A stretch of 12,989 bases of DNA from the NCBI GenBank assembly GCA_030839005.1, contig JAUZEM010000457.1, positions 1-12,989 on the forward strand, written 5' to 3'. This DNA is from Actinomycetota bacterium. Its GTDB lineage: Bacteria; Actinomycetota; Acidimicrobiia; IMCC26256; PALSA-610. Each line of letters begins with the position of its first letter. Positions within the stretch are counted from its first letter, which is position 1. A model generated the notes under the pieces. The model made no database searches and had not been told where the DNA came from. It saw only the letters and a list, made by a program, of their open reading frames with translations. Shown here one piece after another: positions 8,003-12,989 of this stretch. A program made the translations under genes and the position numbers.

Positions 8003-8602
8003 ATGAGCGCCGCCGTCGAGGTCTGGGCGATCGCGGGCCGACGAACGGTCGAGCTCCCCGGCGACCGGGTCACGATCGGCAAGGGCGCAGAGAACGACCT
8101 CGCGCTCGATGATGACGAGACCGTCAGCCGCCTCCACGCAGTGTTCGATCGGTTCCCGGCCGGGTGGTGTGTCACCGACCTCGGCTCGTCGAACGGCACG
8201 TACGTGAACGGAGAGCGGATCTTCGCGGCCCGCCGGGTGCGCCACGGCGACGAAGTGCGCGTCGGGTCCACGAAGCTGCTCTTTCGCGACTCCGCCGACG
8301 TTGGACGGACCGTGACCAAGGCTCCCGTCGAAAGCCCCAACATCACCGCCCGCGAACGCGACGTCCTGGTTGTGCTCTGCCGGCCGCTACTCGATCGTGA
8401 TCTGTTCACCGAGCCCGCCTCGATCCGTGAGATCGCCACCGCGCTGGTGGTTTCTGAGGCCGCGGTCAAACAGCACCTTGCGAGGTTGTACGACAAGTTC
8501 GGCGTCGACGCCGCCGACCACCGTCGGGCGCGACTTGCGAACGAAGCGCTGCGACGTGGCGCGGTGACCATTGCCGATCTCCACGAACCTCCGGACGATT
8601 GA
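8003..8602 (+). CDS. FHA domain - helix-turn-helix regulator
   Basis: A 199-residue soluble protein in two parts. Residues 5-95 are a forkhead-associated domain, which binds phosphothreonine peptides: VTIGKGAENDLAL, SRLHAVF with Ser42, Arg43 and His45, then GSSNGTYVNG (61-70) and GDEVRVG. The residue normally Arg in the GR opening is Lys27. Residues 112-185 are a helix-turn-helix: ITARERDVLVVLCRPLL, then a REIATALVVSEAAVKQHLA core and LYDKFGV, like LuxR/GerE output domains but with an insert after the first helix. Together this suggests a transcription factor that docks on a phosphorylated partner. It diverges from the Ser/Thr kinase-STAND gene at 69 bp, which makes that kinase the obvious candidate partner; this is inference. 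The start has no ribosome binding site and may be leaderless. Confidence 0.9.
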   Translation: MSAAVEVWAIAGRRTVELPGDRVTIGKGAENDLALDDDETVSRLHAVFDRFPAGWCVTDLGSSNGTYVNGERIFAARRVRHGDEVRVGSTKLLFRDSADVGRTVTKAPVESPNITARERDVLVVLCRPLLDRDLFTEPASIREIATALVVSEAAVKQHLARLYDKFGVDAADHRRARLANEALRRGAVTIADLHEPPDD

Positions 8603-8690
8603 CTCACGACGCGGCACCCTTCGCCTCACCATCACGCGAGAGCGGGGACGCGTTTGCCCGAACACACCGCGCATATCGCGAGCAAACTGT

Positions 8691-9074
8691 TCAGGGACGA
8701 ACGGCCACGTAGGCGATGGCTCTGAAGCTGCCGTCGGAGTCGTCGCTTCCCCACATGCACACGTCCAGCGTGGCGTTCTTGGGCGCAGGCTTGAAGAGGT
8801 CCAACGTTTGGGTCTCGCCACCGACCGGGGTGAACTCGACGTGGAGGCCGTAGGGCACGAGCACCTGGTTGCCGGCGGTGAGGTGAACGGGCGTCCAGTC
8901 CCCGCTGCCATTGGTCGCGATCTCGACCGTCCCCAGGTTTTGACAGGTGACGTTATAGACCTGCCCCTTCCTGGCGTTCGTCGGGTCCGCGCCTGCAGGT
9001 CCGGCGATCAGACCAGACGTGGTCAACGCGGCGAGGGCAACAATGGCGCCCGCAGCCAACCTTGTGAACTTCAT
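8691..9074 (-). CDS. Small secreted protein of unknown function
   Basis: A 127-residue protein from ATG 9074. The N-terminus is a clear signal peptide: MKFTR, a hydrophobic core (LAAGAIVALAALTTSGLIAG) and a likely cut after AGA at residue 29. The mature part of about 98 residues is beta-rich, with two cysteines, Cys44 in VTCQN and Cys106 in VCMWGS, well placed for one disulfide. It contains GDWTPVHLTAGNQVLVPYG and LDLFKPAPKNATLD. I do not recognise the family. The frame stays open up to 9236, but the AGGAGG site and the signal peptide fix the start at 9074. It converges on the FHA-HTH gene (88 bp between the stops, no clear terminator) and diverges from the P-loop protein. A cell-surface or exported role is likely. 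Confidence 0.82.
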   Translation of the reverse strand: MKFTRLAAGAIVALAALTTSGLIAGPAGADPTNARKGQVYNVTCQNLGTVEIATNGSGDWTPVHLTAGNQVLVPYGLHVEFTPVGGETQTLDLFKPAPKNATLDVCMWGSDDSDGSFRAIAYVAVRP

Positions 9075-9084
9075 GACGATGATC

Positions 9085-9090
9085 CCTCCT
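9085..9090 (-). promoter_or_regulatory. Ribosome binding site for the secreted protein
   Basis: AGGAGG on the minus strand sits ten bases before ATG 9074. It is a near-perfect Shine-Dalgarno with slightly long spacing, and it supports the signal-peptide start over upstream in-frame codons. Confidence 0.6.
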
Positions 9091-9227
9091 GTTGCGCGGT
9101 TGTCGGTGACATCCGAACCGGACGAGACAGTTGCCTTGTTGTCTGCATGGCTCCGATTCTGGCGCAGTATTCGGGCGCGAACGATGGGTGCAGGGGGTAC
9201 ACGCGTCATGCCAAATGGAAAGGTGCG

Positions 9228-9245
9228 CCTTGCCATCCGGCAAGG
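9228..9245 (+). other. Perfect 7-bp stem-loop upstream of the P-loop gene
   Basis: CCTTGCC (9228-9234), loop ATCC, GGCAAGG (9239-9245). The stem ends five bases before the CGAGG that precedes GTG 9262, so it would form in the leader of that mRNA. There is no T-run after it, so it is not a typical terminator. If translation began at ATG 9208 instead, the stem would be inside the coding region. Confidence 0.4.
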
Positions 9246-9261
9246 ACGGGCGAGGCATCAT

Positions 9262-9780
9262 GTGTCGGTGATCGAATCGCGAGTGTTGTTTGTCACGGGT
9301 GCGCCGGGCTCGGGTAAGACAGTCGTCGCCGCGCTTGTCGCCGCTCGGCTCCCGAACTTCATCGTTCTCGACATGGACGCGCTCCTCGAACCCGCCAGCT
9401 GCCTCGCGGGAGTTGACCTCCGACGATCCGAAGCGGCTTCGATGTGGCCCGCGTACAACGACCTGTGGGTGCGACTCGCTGCGATGCTGGCGCGGGCACG
9501 CCCCGTGTTGTTGCTCGGTCCGCTCGGGCCTGATGAAGTCGACGAAACCCGATCGCGGCACATGCTTGGCGCGGTCGAATGGGCGTTGCTCGACTGCTCC
9601 GATGACACACGCCGCGATCGACTCACGGGACGCGGGTACGACTCGTCCGCAATCGCCGACGCGATCGCGGACGCCGGAGCGAGACGATCGCTGGGCCTCT
9701 TCGCTATCCGGACGGATCGAGTAACGCCCCACCAGACCGCGACCGAAGTGGCGAACTGGGCGACCGACGTGACGCGATAA
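9262..9780 (+). CDS. P-loop ATP-binding protein, nucleotide-kinase-like
   Basis: With GTG 9262 this is a 172-residue protein. Strand 1 runs into Walker A VTGAPGSGKT (GAPGSGKT at 13-20), followed by a helix and IVLDMDALL (35-42), where adenylate-kinase-like and AAA_33-type kinases have a substrate-side Asp. A LLLGPLGP strand follows at 83-90, WALLDCSDD at 107-115, and an Arg-rich RRDRLTGRGYD lid-like stretch. This order fits a small phosphotransferase that phosphorylates an unknown small molecule; the acceptor cannot be read. The frame is open back to 9019 but overlaps the secreted-protein gene there. CGAGG six bases upstream supports GTG 9262; ATG 9208 is the main alternative. There is no signal peptide. 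It diverges from the secreted-protein gene across 187 bp. Confidence 0.78.
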   Translation: MSVIESRVLFVTGAPGSGKTVVAALVAARLPNFIVLDMDALLEPASCLAGVDLRRSEAASMWPAYNDLWVRLAAMLARARPVLLLGPLGPDEVDETRSRHMLGAVEWALLDCSDDTRRDRLTGRGYDSSAIADAIADAGARRSLGLFAIRTDRVTPHQTATEVANWATDVTR

Positions 9781-9806
9781 CTGTCGTTCGCTCTGGCGCG
9801 GCTCTG

Positions 9807-9812
9807 TAGGAT
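9807..9812 (+). promoter_or_regulatory. Candidate -10 element before a leaderless GTG
   Basis: TAGGAT matches TAnnnT and ends seven bases before GTG 9820, the distance expected if transcription starts on the initiation codon. The same geometry (TACGCT, seven bases, ATG) occurs at 7990-8003. No good -35 is visible upstream. Confidence 0.4.
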
Positions 9813-9819
9813 CGGCATC

Positions 9820-9870
9820 GTGACCCCTATCGATCAAAGCCTCGGAACCAAGGAAGAGAAGCGGGGATGA
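9820..9870 (+). CDS. Possible 16-codon leader peptide overlapping the DUF1801 start
   Basis: GTG 9820 opens a 16-residue frame (VTPIDQSLGTKEEKRG) whose TGA at 9868-9870 overlaps ATG 9867 of the next gene as ATGA. The position behind a -10-like TAGGAT and the exact stop-start overlap suggest a leaderless leader ORF whose translation delivers ribosomes to the DUF1801 start. The peptide has no regulatory codon run, so attenuation is not suggested. It could also be a chance frame: it is short, and the DUF1801 gene has its own purine-rich AAGGAAGAGAAG upstream. Confidence 0.3.
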   Translation: MTPIDQSLGTKEEKRG

Positions 9871-10265
9871 TGAAGAGCGAGTCGCAGGAAAACAAGTCTC
9901 CTTCTCAGCTGATCGACGCGAGAATCAAGGAGCTAGGCGACTGGCGCGGCAAGATGCTCAGCCGGCTCCGAACCTTGGTCAAGGAAGCCGATCCCGAAGT
10001 CATCGAGGAGTGGAAGTGGAGAGGCGTTCCGACGTGGTACCACGACGGAATCGTGTGCACGGGCGAGACGTACAAGAGCGTCGTGAAGATGACCTTCGCC
10101 AAAGGGGCCGCTCTGAAGGATCCCTCGGGCCTCTTCAACTCCAGTCTCGGCGGGAACACAAGGCGTGCCATCGACTTCCACGAGGGCGAGAAAATAGATG
10201 AGAAGGCGTTGAAGACGCTCGTTCGTGCCGCCGTGACCCTGAACAAGTCCAAAGCCAAAAGCTGA
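9867..10265 (+). CDS. DUF1801 domain protein
   Basis: A 132-residue Lys-rich soluble protein. The C-terminal hundred residues match DUF1801 (YdhG-like) in pattern: a helix with LRTLVKEADPEVIEEWKW, then RGVPTWYHDGIVCTG, a strand KSVVKMTFAKGAALKDPSG, and RRAIDFHEGEKIDEKAL before a last helix. The fold is known in the family but the biochemical role is not. The length is normal and nothing is missing. Two ATGs stand side by side at 9867 and 9870; I use the first. Codon choice looks less GC-biased than in the neighbours (for example AAG TCT CCT TCT CAG near the start), which could mean later acquisition, though this is by eye only. A P-loop gene lies upstream and a nuclease gene starts 46 bp downstream, both on the same strand. 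Confidence 0.87.
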   Translation: MMKSESQENKSPSQLIDARIKELGDWRGKMLSRLRTLVKEADPEVIEEWKWRGVPTWYHDGIVCTGETYKSVVKMTFAKGAALKDPSGLFNSSLGGNTRRAIDFHEGEKIDEKALKTLVRAAVTLNKSKAKS

Positions 10266-10311
10266 CCGACGGAATGGCGCGGAGGTTGTCTACAACGGGC
10301 TGAGGTCGAAG

Positions 10312-11283
10312 GTGTCGCCGGTGCAAACGTCCCCAGGATCGCCGTCCCAGCAGGATCTCGAGGCCGCGCACTGCTGGGAGGCCGACGATCGCGTGCCGGG
10401 GCGACCGGCGATGACGGCGTACCGCCGCCGGCTGCGCTACCACCAGTCGCAGTGGCGCGAGGCGCGCGGTCACCCGATCGGCACCCAACCGATCGTGCCG
10501 CGACCAGGCGCACCGGTCCGCCTCGTCGGCAACCGGGTCCCGCTCGACTACGGGCGCGACACGGGTGCCAACTTCCTCACGGCCGGCGCGCTCGGCGCCG
10601 CCCGCGCCCGCACGTCGATCATCGAACCCCACCAGAGCTTCGACCACCAGCGGCTGTGGGCCGATCTCCTGTCGTCCGAGGCTGTCAGCTTCAACCTGTT
10701 CGGCGATCTCGCGGCCGACCTCACCCGCGCCGAGCGCGCGGTGCACACGTGGTGGCCCGACGCGCCCGGCAGCGTGTGCGACGTCCGCTTCGCCCACTCG
10801 CCGGGTCGCCTCGACCCCCGATACCTCAACAGCCTCCGCGCGTTCGACGTGGCGTTCGTGCTCGACGTCGGCGGTGGTGAGCGTGCGGTGATCGGCGTCG
10901 ACACCAAATACCACGAGCGCAACAAGGTCGAGCAGCCGAAGCCGACCAACGCGGCGCGCAACTTGGAGGTGTGCGATCGCTCGCGCGTGTTCGCACCGAC
11001 GGCACGCCGTCTCCTCGAGCCGTCGGACCTGGCCGAGATGTGGCTCGAGCACCTTCTCCTTCTCTCCATGCTCCAACACGAGAGCCGGGAGTGGACGTGG
11101 GGCCGGTACGTCGTCGTGCACACCGCGGACAACACCGACGTCGCCGATGCCGCCGCCCGCTACCGCGACTTCCTCACGGACGATGCGGCCTTCGCCACCA
11201 TGACAGTCGAGGCGCTGCTCGACTCCGGCGCGCTGCGGCGGCGAACCGCTGCGGCGCTGCGCACGCGCTACCTCCCACTCTGA
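10312..11283 (+). CDS. PD-(D/E)XK nuclease, PGN_0703-type putative restriction endonuclease
   Basis: A 323-residue soluble protein starting at GTG 10312, with GAGG six bases upstream. The central LLSSEAVSFNLFGDL (119-133) and the following segment match what I recall of the PGN_0703 family, annotated as putative restriction endonucleases. The nuclease core is visible as FDVAFVLD with Asp179, then IGVDTKYHE with Asp197-x-Lys199, that is D...DxK of the PD-(D/E)XK fold; a helical segment EMWLEHLLLLSMLQ follows. These residues should bind metal and cut DNA or another nucleic acid. No methyltransferase, specificity subunit or helicase is next to it, so it is not part of a recognisable restriction-modification operon. 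The DUF1801 gene precedes it by 46 bp on the same strand. Fold confidence is good; target and role are unknown. Confidence 0.8.
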   Translation: MSPVQTSPGSPSQQDLEAAHCWEADDRVPGRPAMTAYRRRLRYHQSQWREARGHPIGTQPIVPRPGAPVRLVGNRVPLDYGRDTGANFLTAGALGAARARTSIIEPHQSFDHQRLWADLLSSEAVSFNLFGDLAADLTRAERAVHTWWPDAPGSVCDVRFAHSPGRLDPRYLNSLRAFDVAFVLDVGGGERAVIGVDTKYHERNKVEQPKPTNAARNLEVCDRSRVFAPTARRLLEPSDLAEMWLEHLLLLSMLQHESREWTWGRYVVVHTADNTDVADAAARYRDFLTDDAAFATMTVEALLDSGALRRRTAAALRTRYLPL

Positions 11284-11381
11284 ACGTGGCGGCCGTGGTC
11301 TTGGGGGCCGAGAACAGGTAGTTGCCTACGCGGGACGGCGACGGGCGCGGTCGTTACCGTTTCCGGGAGCGGCACGGCGAC

Positions 11382-11401
11382 GGCGAGCTACGGAGCTCGC
11401 C
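11382..11401 (+). other. Perfect 8-bp stem-loop in the leader of the anchored repeat protein
   Basis: GGCGAGCT (11382-11389), loop ACGG, AGCTCGCC (11394-11401): a complete eight-pair GC-rich stem with a tetraloop. It lies 98 bp after the nuclease stop and 19 bp before ATG 11421. There is no T-run, so it is either a Rho-type or imperfect terminator for the upstream gene, a leader-RNA structure, or an operator. Confidence 0.5.
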
Positions 11402-11410
11402 CAGGGTGTT

Positions 11411-11416
11411 GGGAGG
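11411..11416 (+). promoter_or_regulatory. Ribosome binding site selecting ATG 11421
   Basis: GGGAGG stands four bases before ATG 11421. It supports this start over in-frame codons back to 11322, which would place the stem-loop at 11382-11401 inside the coding region and add an Arg-rich stretch. Confidence 0.55.
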
Positions 11417-11420
11417 TCGC

Positions 11421-12188
11421 ATGTTCGGACGACGAGCGGTTCAGGGCGACGACGGTCAGCCGGCAAAGCGTGCGCGTCGGGGCAGAGGGCTGGGGCCTTT
11501 CACCGGAGGCCAACTGACGATCATCATCGTCACGTTCGCGGTGCTGTTGTTGTTCCCGATCGGAGCGTGGGCGTTGTCGTTCTCGAACGTCGCGATCACC
11601 GATCCTGGCGGCGTGAACCAGGCGAAGGTGGATAGCGGCAAGAACTTGCATACGGCCATCGCCGGTCCGGCGGGGGTGAACGTCGCGGCGGTCGACGCGA
11701 AGAGCAACCTCAACACGGCGATCCACGACGCGGGCACCGGGACGGCCGCGAAAGTGAACGCCTTCGGTCAGGTCTCGGCTGCAGTGACGGGTTCGGTAAC
11801 GGCCACTGCCGCCGCCCCGAGCGCCACGTTCGTTGCCATTGGCAGCGCCGTGAACGGCAGCCCGAGTTGCGCGTTCTTCACGCCGAGGGCGGGTTCGGCC
11901 GCGGTAATCACCCACATCGACCTCTTGTCAAAAGGTGCGACGTCTTCCTTTGACGGAGTTGTAGGGGTGGACGCGGCAACCGGTCCAGGCTGCACTGGCG
12001 AAACTCTGATCGGCGAGGCGGAGTTCTCAAACGCCTCGACGTACTCAGAGAACCTCGGGGCAGGTATCGCTGTGGCCAATGGCCACTTTCTCGATATGGG
12101 CGCTTCGGGACCGTCAGGAGGCAGCGGCGGCGTCCTGATCCACGGCTACTACGTACCCGCCGCGCAATGCTCGTCGGGTTGCCTCTGA
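11421..12188 (+). CDS. Membrane-anchored exported protein with 20-residue repeats
   Basis: A 255-residue protein. Residues 1-31 are basic (RRAVQGDDGQPAKRARRGRG), 32-53 form one hydrophobic helix (QLTIIIVTFAVLLLFPIGAWA), and there is no obvious signal-peptidase site, so it looks like a type II anchor with the rest outside. Residues 57-123 hold three divergent tandem units of about 20-22 residues: DPGGVNQAKVDSGKNLHTAI, GPAGVNVAAVDAKSNLNTAI and DAGTGTAAKVNAFGQVSAAV. The remaining 130 residues are Gly/Ser/Ala-rich beta-type sequence, with cysteines at 150, 191, 250 and 254. The repeat pattern (G-x-N-x-A-x-VD-x-x-x-N-L-x-T-A-I) recalls surface or fibre proteins with D-x-x-G-N-L-type repeats, but I do not recognise the family. 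It stands alone between the nuclease and DUF2510 genes. Confidence 0.8.
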   Translation: MFGRRAVQGDDGQPAKRARRGRGLGPFTGGQLTIIIVTFAVLLLFPIGAWALSFSNVAITDPGGVNQAKVDSGKNLHTAIAGPAGVNVAAVDAKSNLNTAIHDAGTGTAAKVNAFGQVSAAVTGSVTATAAAPSATFVAIGSAVNGSPSCAFFTPRAGSAAVITHIDLLSKGATSSFDGVVGVDAATGPGCTGETLIGEAEFSNASTYSENLGAGIAVANGHFLDMGASGPSGGSGGVLIHGYYVPAAQCSSGCL

Positions 12189-12262
12189 CCAACGCGATTT
12201 CGTCGCGGGCGATCCACTGACCTGTCGACGTCAAGACGTGGTTCGCGCGAGCCGACACTTGT

Positions 12263-12676
12263 GTGGTGACGGCATGGGGAAAGACCGCGACACCGCCGCC
12301 CGGCTGGTATCCCGATCCGGAACAGCCCGCGAACGTGCGCTGGTGGGATGGCACAACGTGGACCGAACACCGCGCCCCGGTCTGGCAGCCTCCGATGGGA
12401 TCCTGGGTGGGTCCGGGGTCGGCCGCTGCGAATCACGAGCTCGACTGGGTGCTGCCGGTCAATCGCGACGGCTTCGCAATCGCGTCTGGATATCTCGCGC
12501 TGTTCTCCTTTATCCCGAATCCGGTGACGTCGCTCGCCGCGATCGCCTGCGGCTGGGCCGCGTTGCGACGGATCCGCACGTCAGGGAAGCTCGGCCGCGG
12601 CCGCGCCTGGTTCGGCATCATCGTCGGCGGCCTTTCGCTGGGACTGTTCTCGTTCGCCGTGCTCGCCGCGATCTGA
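12263..12676 (+). CDS. DUF2510 - DUF4190 membrane protein
   Basis: A 137-residue protein beginning with two adjacent GTG codons (12263 and 12266); either could be used. Residues 12-37 are a complete DUF2510 module: PPGWYPDPE, a short linker, then RWWDGTTWTEH. A Pro/Gly linker follows, then a DUF4190-type membrane hairpin: helix at about 72-100 (AIASGYLALFSF ... LAAIACGWAAL), the connecting RRIRTSGKLGRGRAW, and a second helix at 115-136 (GIIVGGLSLGLFSF). This DUF2510 plus DUF4190 layout is common in Actinomycetota; the DUF2510 part is thought to be a small cytoplasmic module, but its binding partner is unknown. GACACT six bases before the second GTG could be a leaderless -10. A related DUF2510 gene follows 94 bp downstream. 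Confidence 0.87.
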   Translation: MVTAWGKTATPPPGWYPDPEQPANVRWWDGTTWTEHRAPVWQPPMGSWVGPGSAAANHELDWVLPVNRDGFAIASGYLALFSFIPNPVTSLAAIACGWAALRRIRTSGKLGRGRAWFGIIVGGLSLGLFSFAVLAAI

Positions 12677-12679
12677 GTC

Positions 12680-12696
12680 GTTGGCCGAGCGCCAAC
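12680..12696 (+). other. 6-bp stem-loop after the DUF2510-DUF4190 stop codon
   Basis: GTTGGC, loop CGAGC, GCCAAC begins three bases after the TGA at 12674-12676. The position fits a terminator, but the stem is short and no T-run follows. It could equally be chance. Confidence 0.25.
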
Positions 12697-12757
12697 AAGT
12701 CGGGGCTGCGACAATGCGATCAACGCGCGTGCGCGCCGCAGCCTGATTTGTGATTCC

Positions 12758-12766
12758 GGGAGGGGG
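12758..12766 (+). promoter_or_regulatory. Ribosome binding site selecting TTG 12771
   Basis: GGGAGGGGG lies four bases before TTG 12771. No ATG or GTG occurs in the correct frame nearby, and the DUF2510 module begins six codons later, so TTG is the likely start. Confidence 0.6.
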
Positions 12767-12770
12767 AACG

Positions 12771-12989
12771 TTGAGTGAAGGCACCGCTCCGCCCGGGTGG
12801 TACCCCGACCCTCGTGGCGCGGGTCAGCGTTACTTCGATGGCAGCGCGTGGACCGGCTACACGGTTCCATGGCCGCCGTCACCGACTGTTCCGTATAGCT
12901 CCGCGGCGACCGCGTGGAGGGGTACGCACCAGTGGAAGGGCGCGCGGTACGGTCGGCCGCCCACGGTGCCTGGGTCGTTGGCCGACCCC
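12771..12989 (+). CDS. DUF2510 protein, N-terminal part (cut by window end)
   Basis: The frame is open from TTG 12771 to the window edge, giving 73 residues of an incomplete protein. Residues 6-30 are a DUF2510 module: APPGWYPDPRGAGQRYFDGS followed by AWTGY. It is close in pattern to the module of the gene just upstream, with a Tyr-Phe in place of Trp-Trp before DG. After it comes a Pro/Ser/Tyr-rich linker (VPWPPSPTVPYSS) with a TAWRGTHQWKGARYG stretch. In this class the linker normally leads to membrane helices or another domain, which would lie to the right of the window. The two genes look like tandem paralogues, though the similarity is seen only over the DUF2510 module. Confidence 0.8.
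   Translation, partial: MSEGTAPPGWYPDPRGAGQRYFDGSAWTGYTVPWPPSPTVPYSSAATAWRGTHQWKGARYGRPPTVPGSLADP

Noticed and set aside
7934..8245. N-terminal extension of the kinase reading frame by 104 residues
   Set aside because: It runs antisense through the FHA gene, has no domain content, and the kinase fold begins a few residues after ATG 7933.
8603..8690. Terminator or small RNA between converging genes
   Set aside because: Only short weak inverted matches near CGCGCATATCGCG; no T-run and nothing RNA-like.
8953..9837. 294-residue minus-strand frame across the P-loop gene
   Set aside because: It overlaps both the secreted-protein start and the Walker A gene, and its composition is His/Arg-rich shadow sequence.
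10135..11121. 328-residue minus-strand frame opposite the nuclease
   Set aside because: The plus-strand frame has the conserved D...DxK nuclease core and a ribosome binding site; the minus frame has neither.
12677..12985. Direct repeat GTCGTTGGCCGA near 12677 and near the window end
   Set aside because: A single 12-base match in GC-rich DNA, one copy inside a coding frame; no element boundaries or other features beside it.
1..12989. CRISPR arrays, tRNA or rRNA genes, insertion sequences, prophage genes
   Set aside because: No regular repeat-spacer pattern, cloverleaf, conserved rRNA stretch, transposase or integrase motif was seen on either strand.

Overview
The window is high-GC DNA with strong G/C preference at third codon positions, frequent GTG and TTG starts, and families typical of Actinomycetota: DUF2510 (GWYpDP...WDG..W), DUF4190, nSTAND1 ATPases fused to WD40 propellers, and FHA proteins with a LuxR-like helix-turn-helix. 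The best guess is an uncultivated actinomycete, possibly Acidimicrobiia. No rRNA or tRNA is visible to fix the lineage. No CRISPR array, insertion sequence, integrase or phage module was seen, and no stretch over 300 bases lacks a gene.

Left part (1-3118): the C-terminal end of a SAM-dependent methyltransferase enters from the left. It is followed by an HSL-type alpha/beta hydrolase and a small protein 12 bp behind it, probably one transcript. A short-chain dehydrogenase on the minus strand meets that small gene tail to tail, and the two stop codons share CTAG. A plus-strand membrane protein with two tryptophan-rich DUF2510-like motifs diverges from the dehydrogenase.

Centre (3161-8602): the main object is a 1590-residue minus-strand protein. 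In order it has a Ser/Thr kinase, a class III nucleotide cyclase homology domain, an nSTAND1 P-loop ATPase, one membrane helix and about 14 WD40 blades. A gene for an FHA plus helix-turn-helix protein diverges from it across 69 bp. The pair looks like a complete signalling unit: a propeller sensor, a STAND switch, kinase and cyclase outputs, and a phosphothreonine-reading transcription factor. This functional link is inferred from domains and gene position; it has not been shown.

Right part (8691-12989): a small secreted protein and a P-loop kinase-like protein diverge from each other. Then, all on the plus strand, come a DUF1801 protein that may be preceded by a leaderless 16-codon leader ORF, a PD-(D/E)XK nuclease of the PGN_0703 type, a membrane-anchored protein with three roughly 20-residue repeats, and two DUF2510 proteins, the last cut by the window edge. 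These look like separate accessory genes and not one pathway. Two perfect stem-loops lie 16 and 19 bp upstream of two of the starts.
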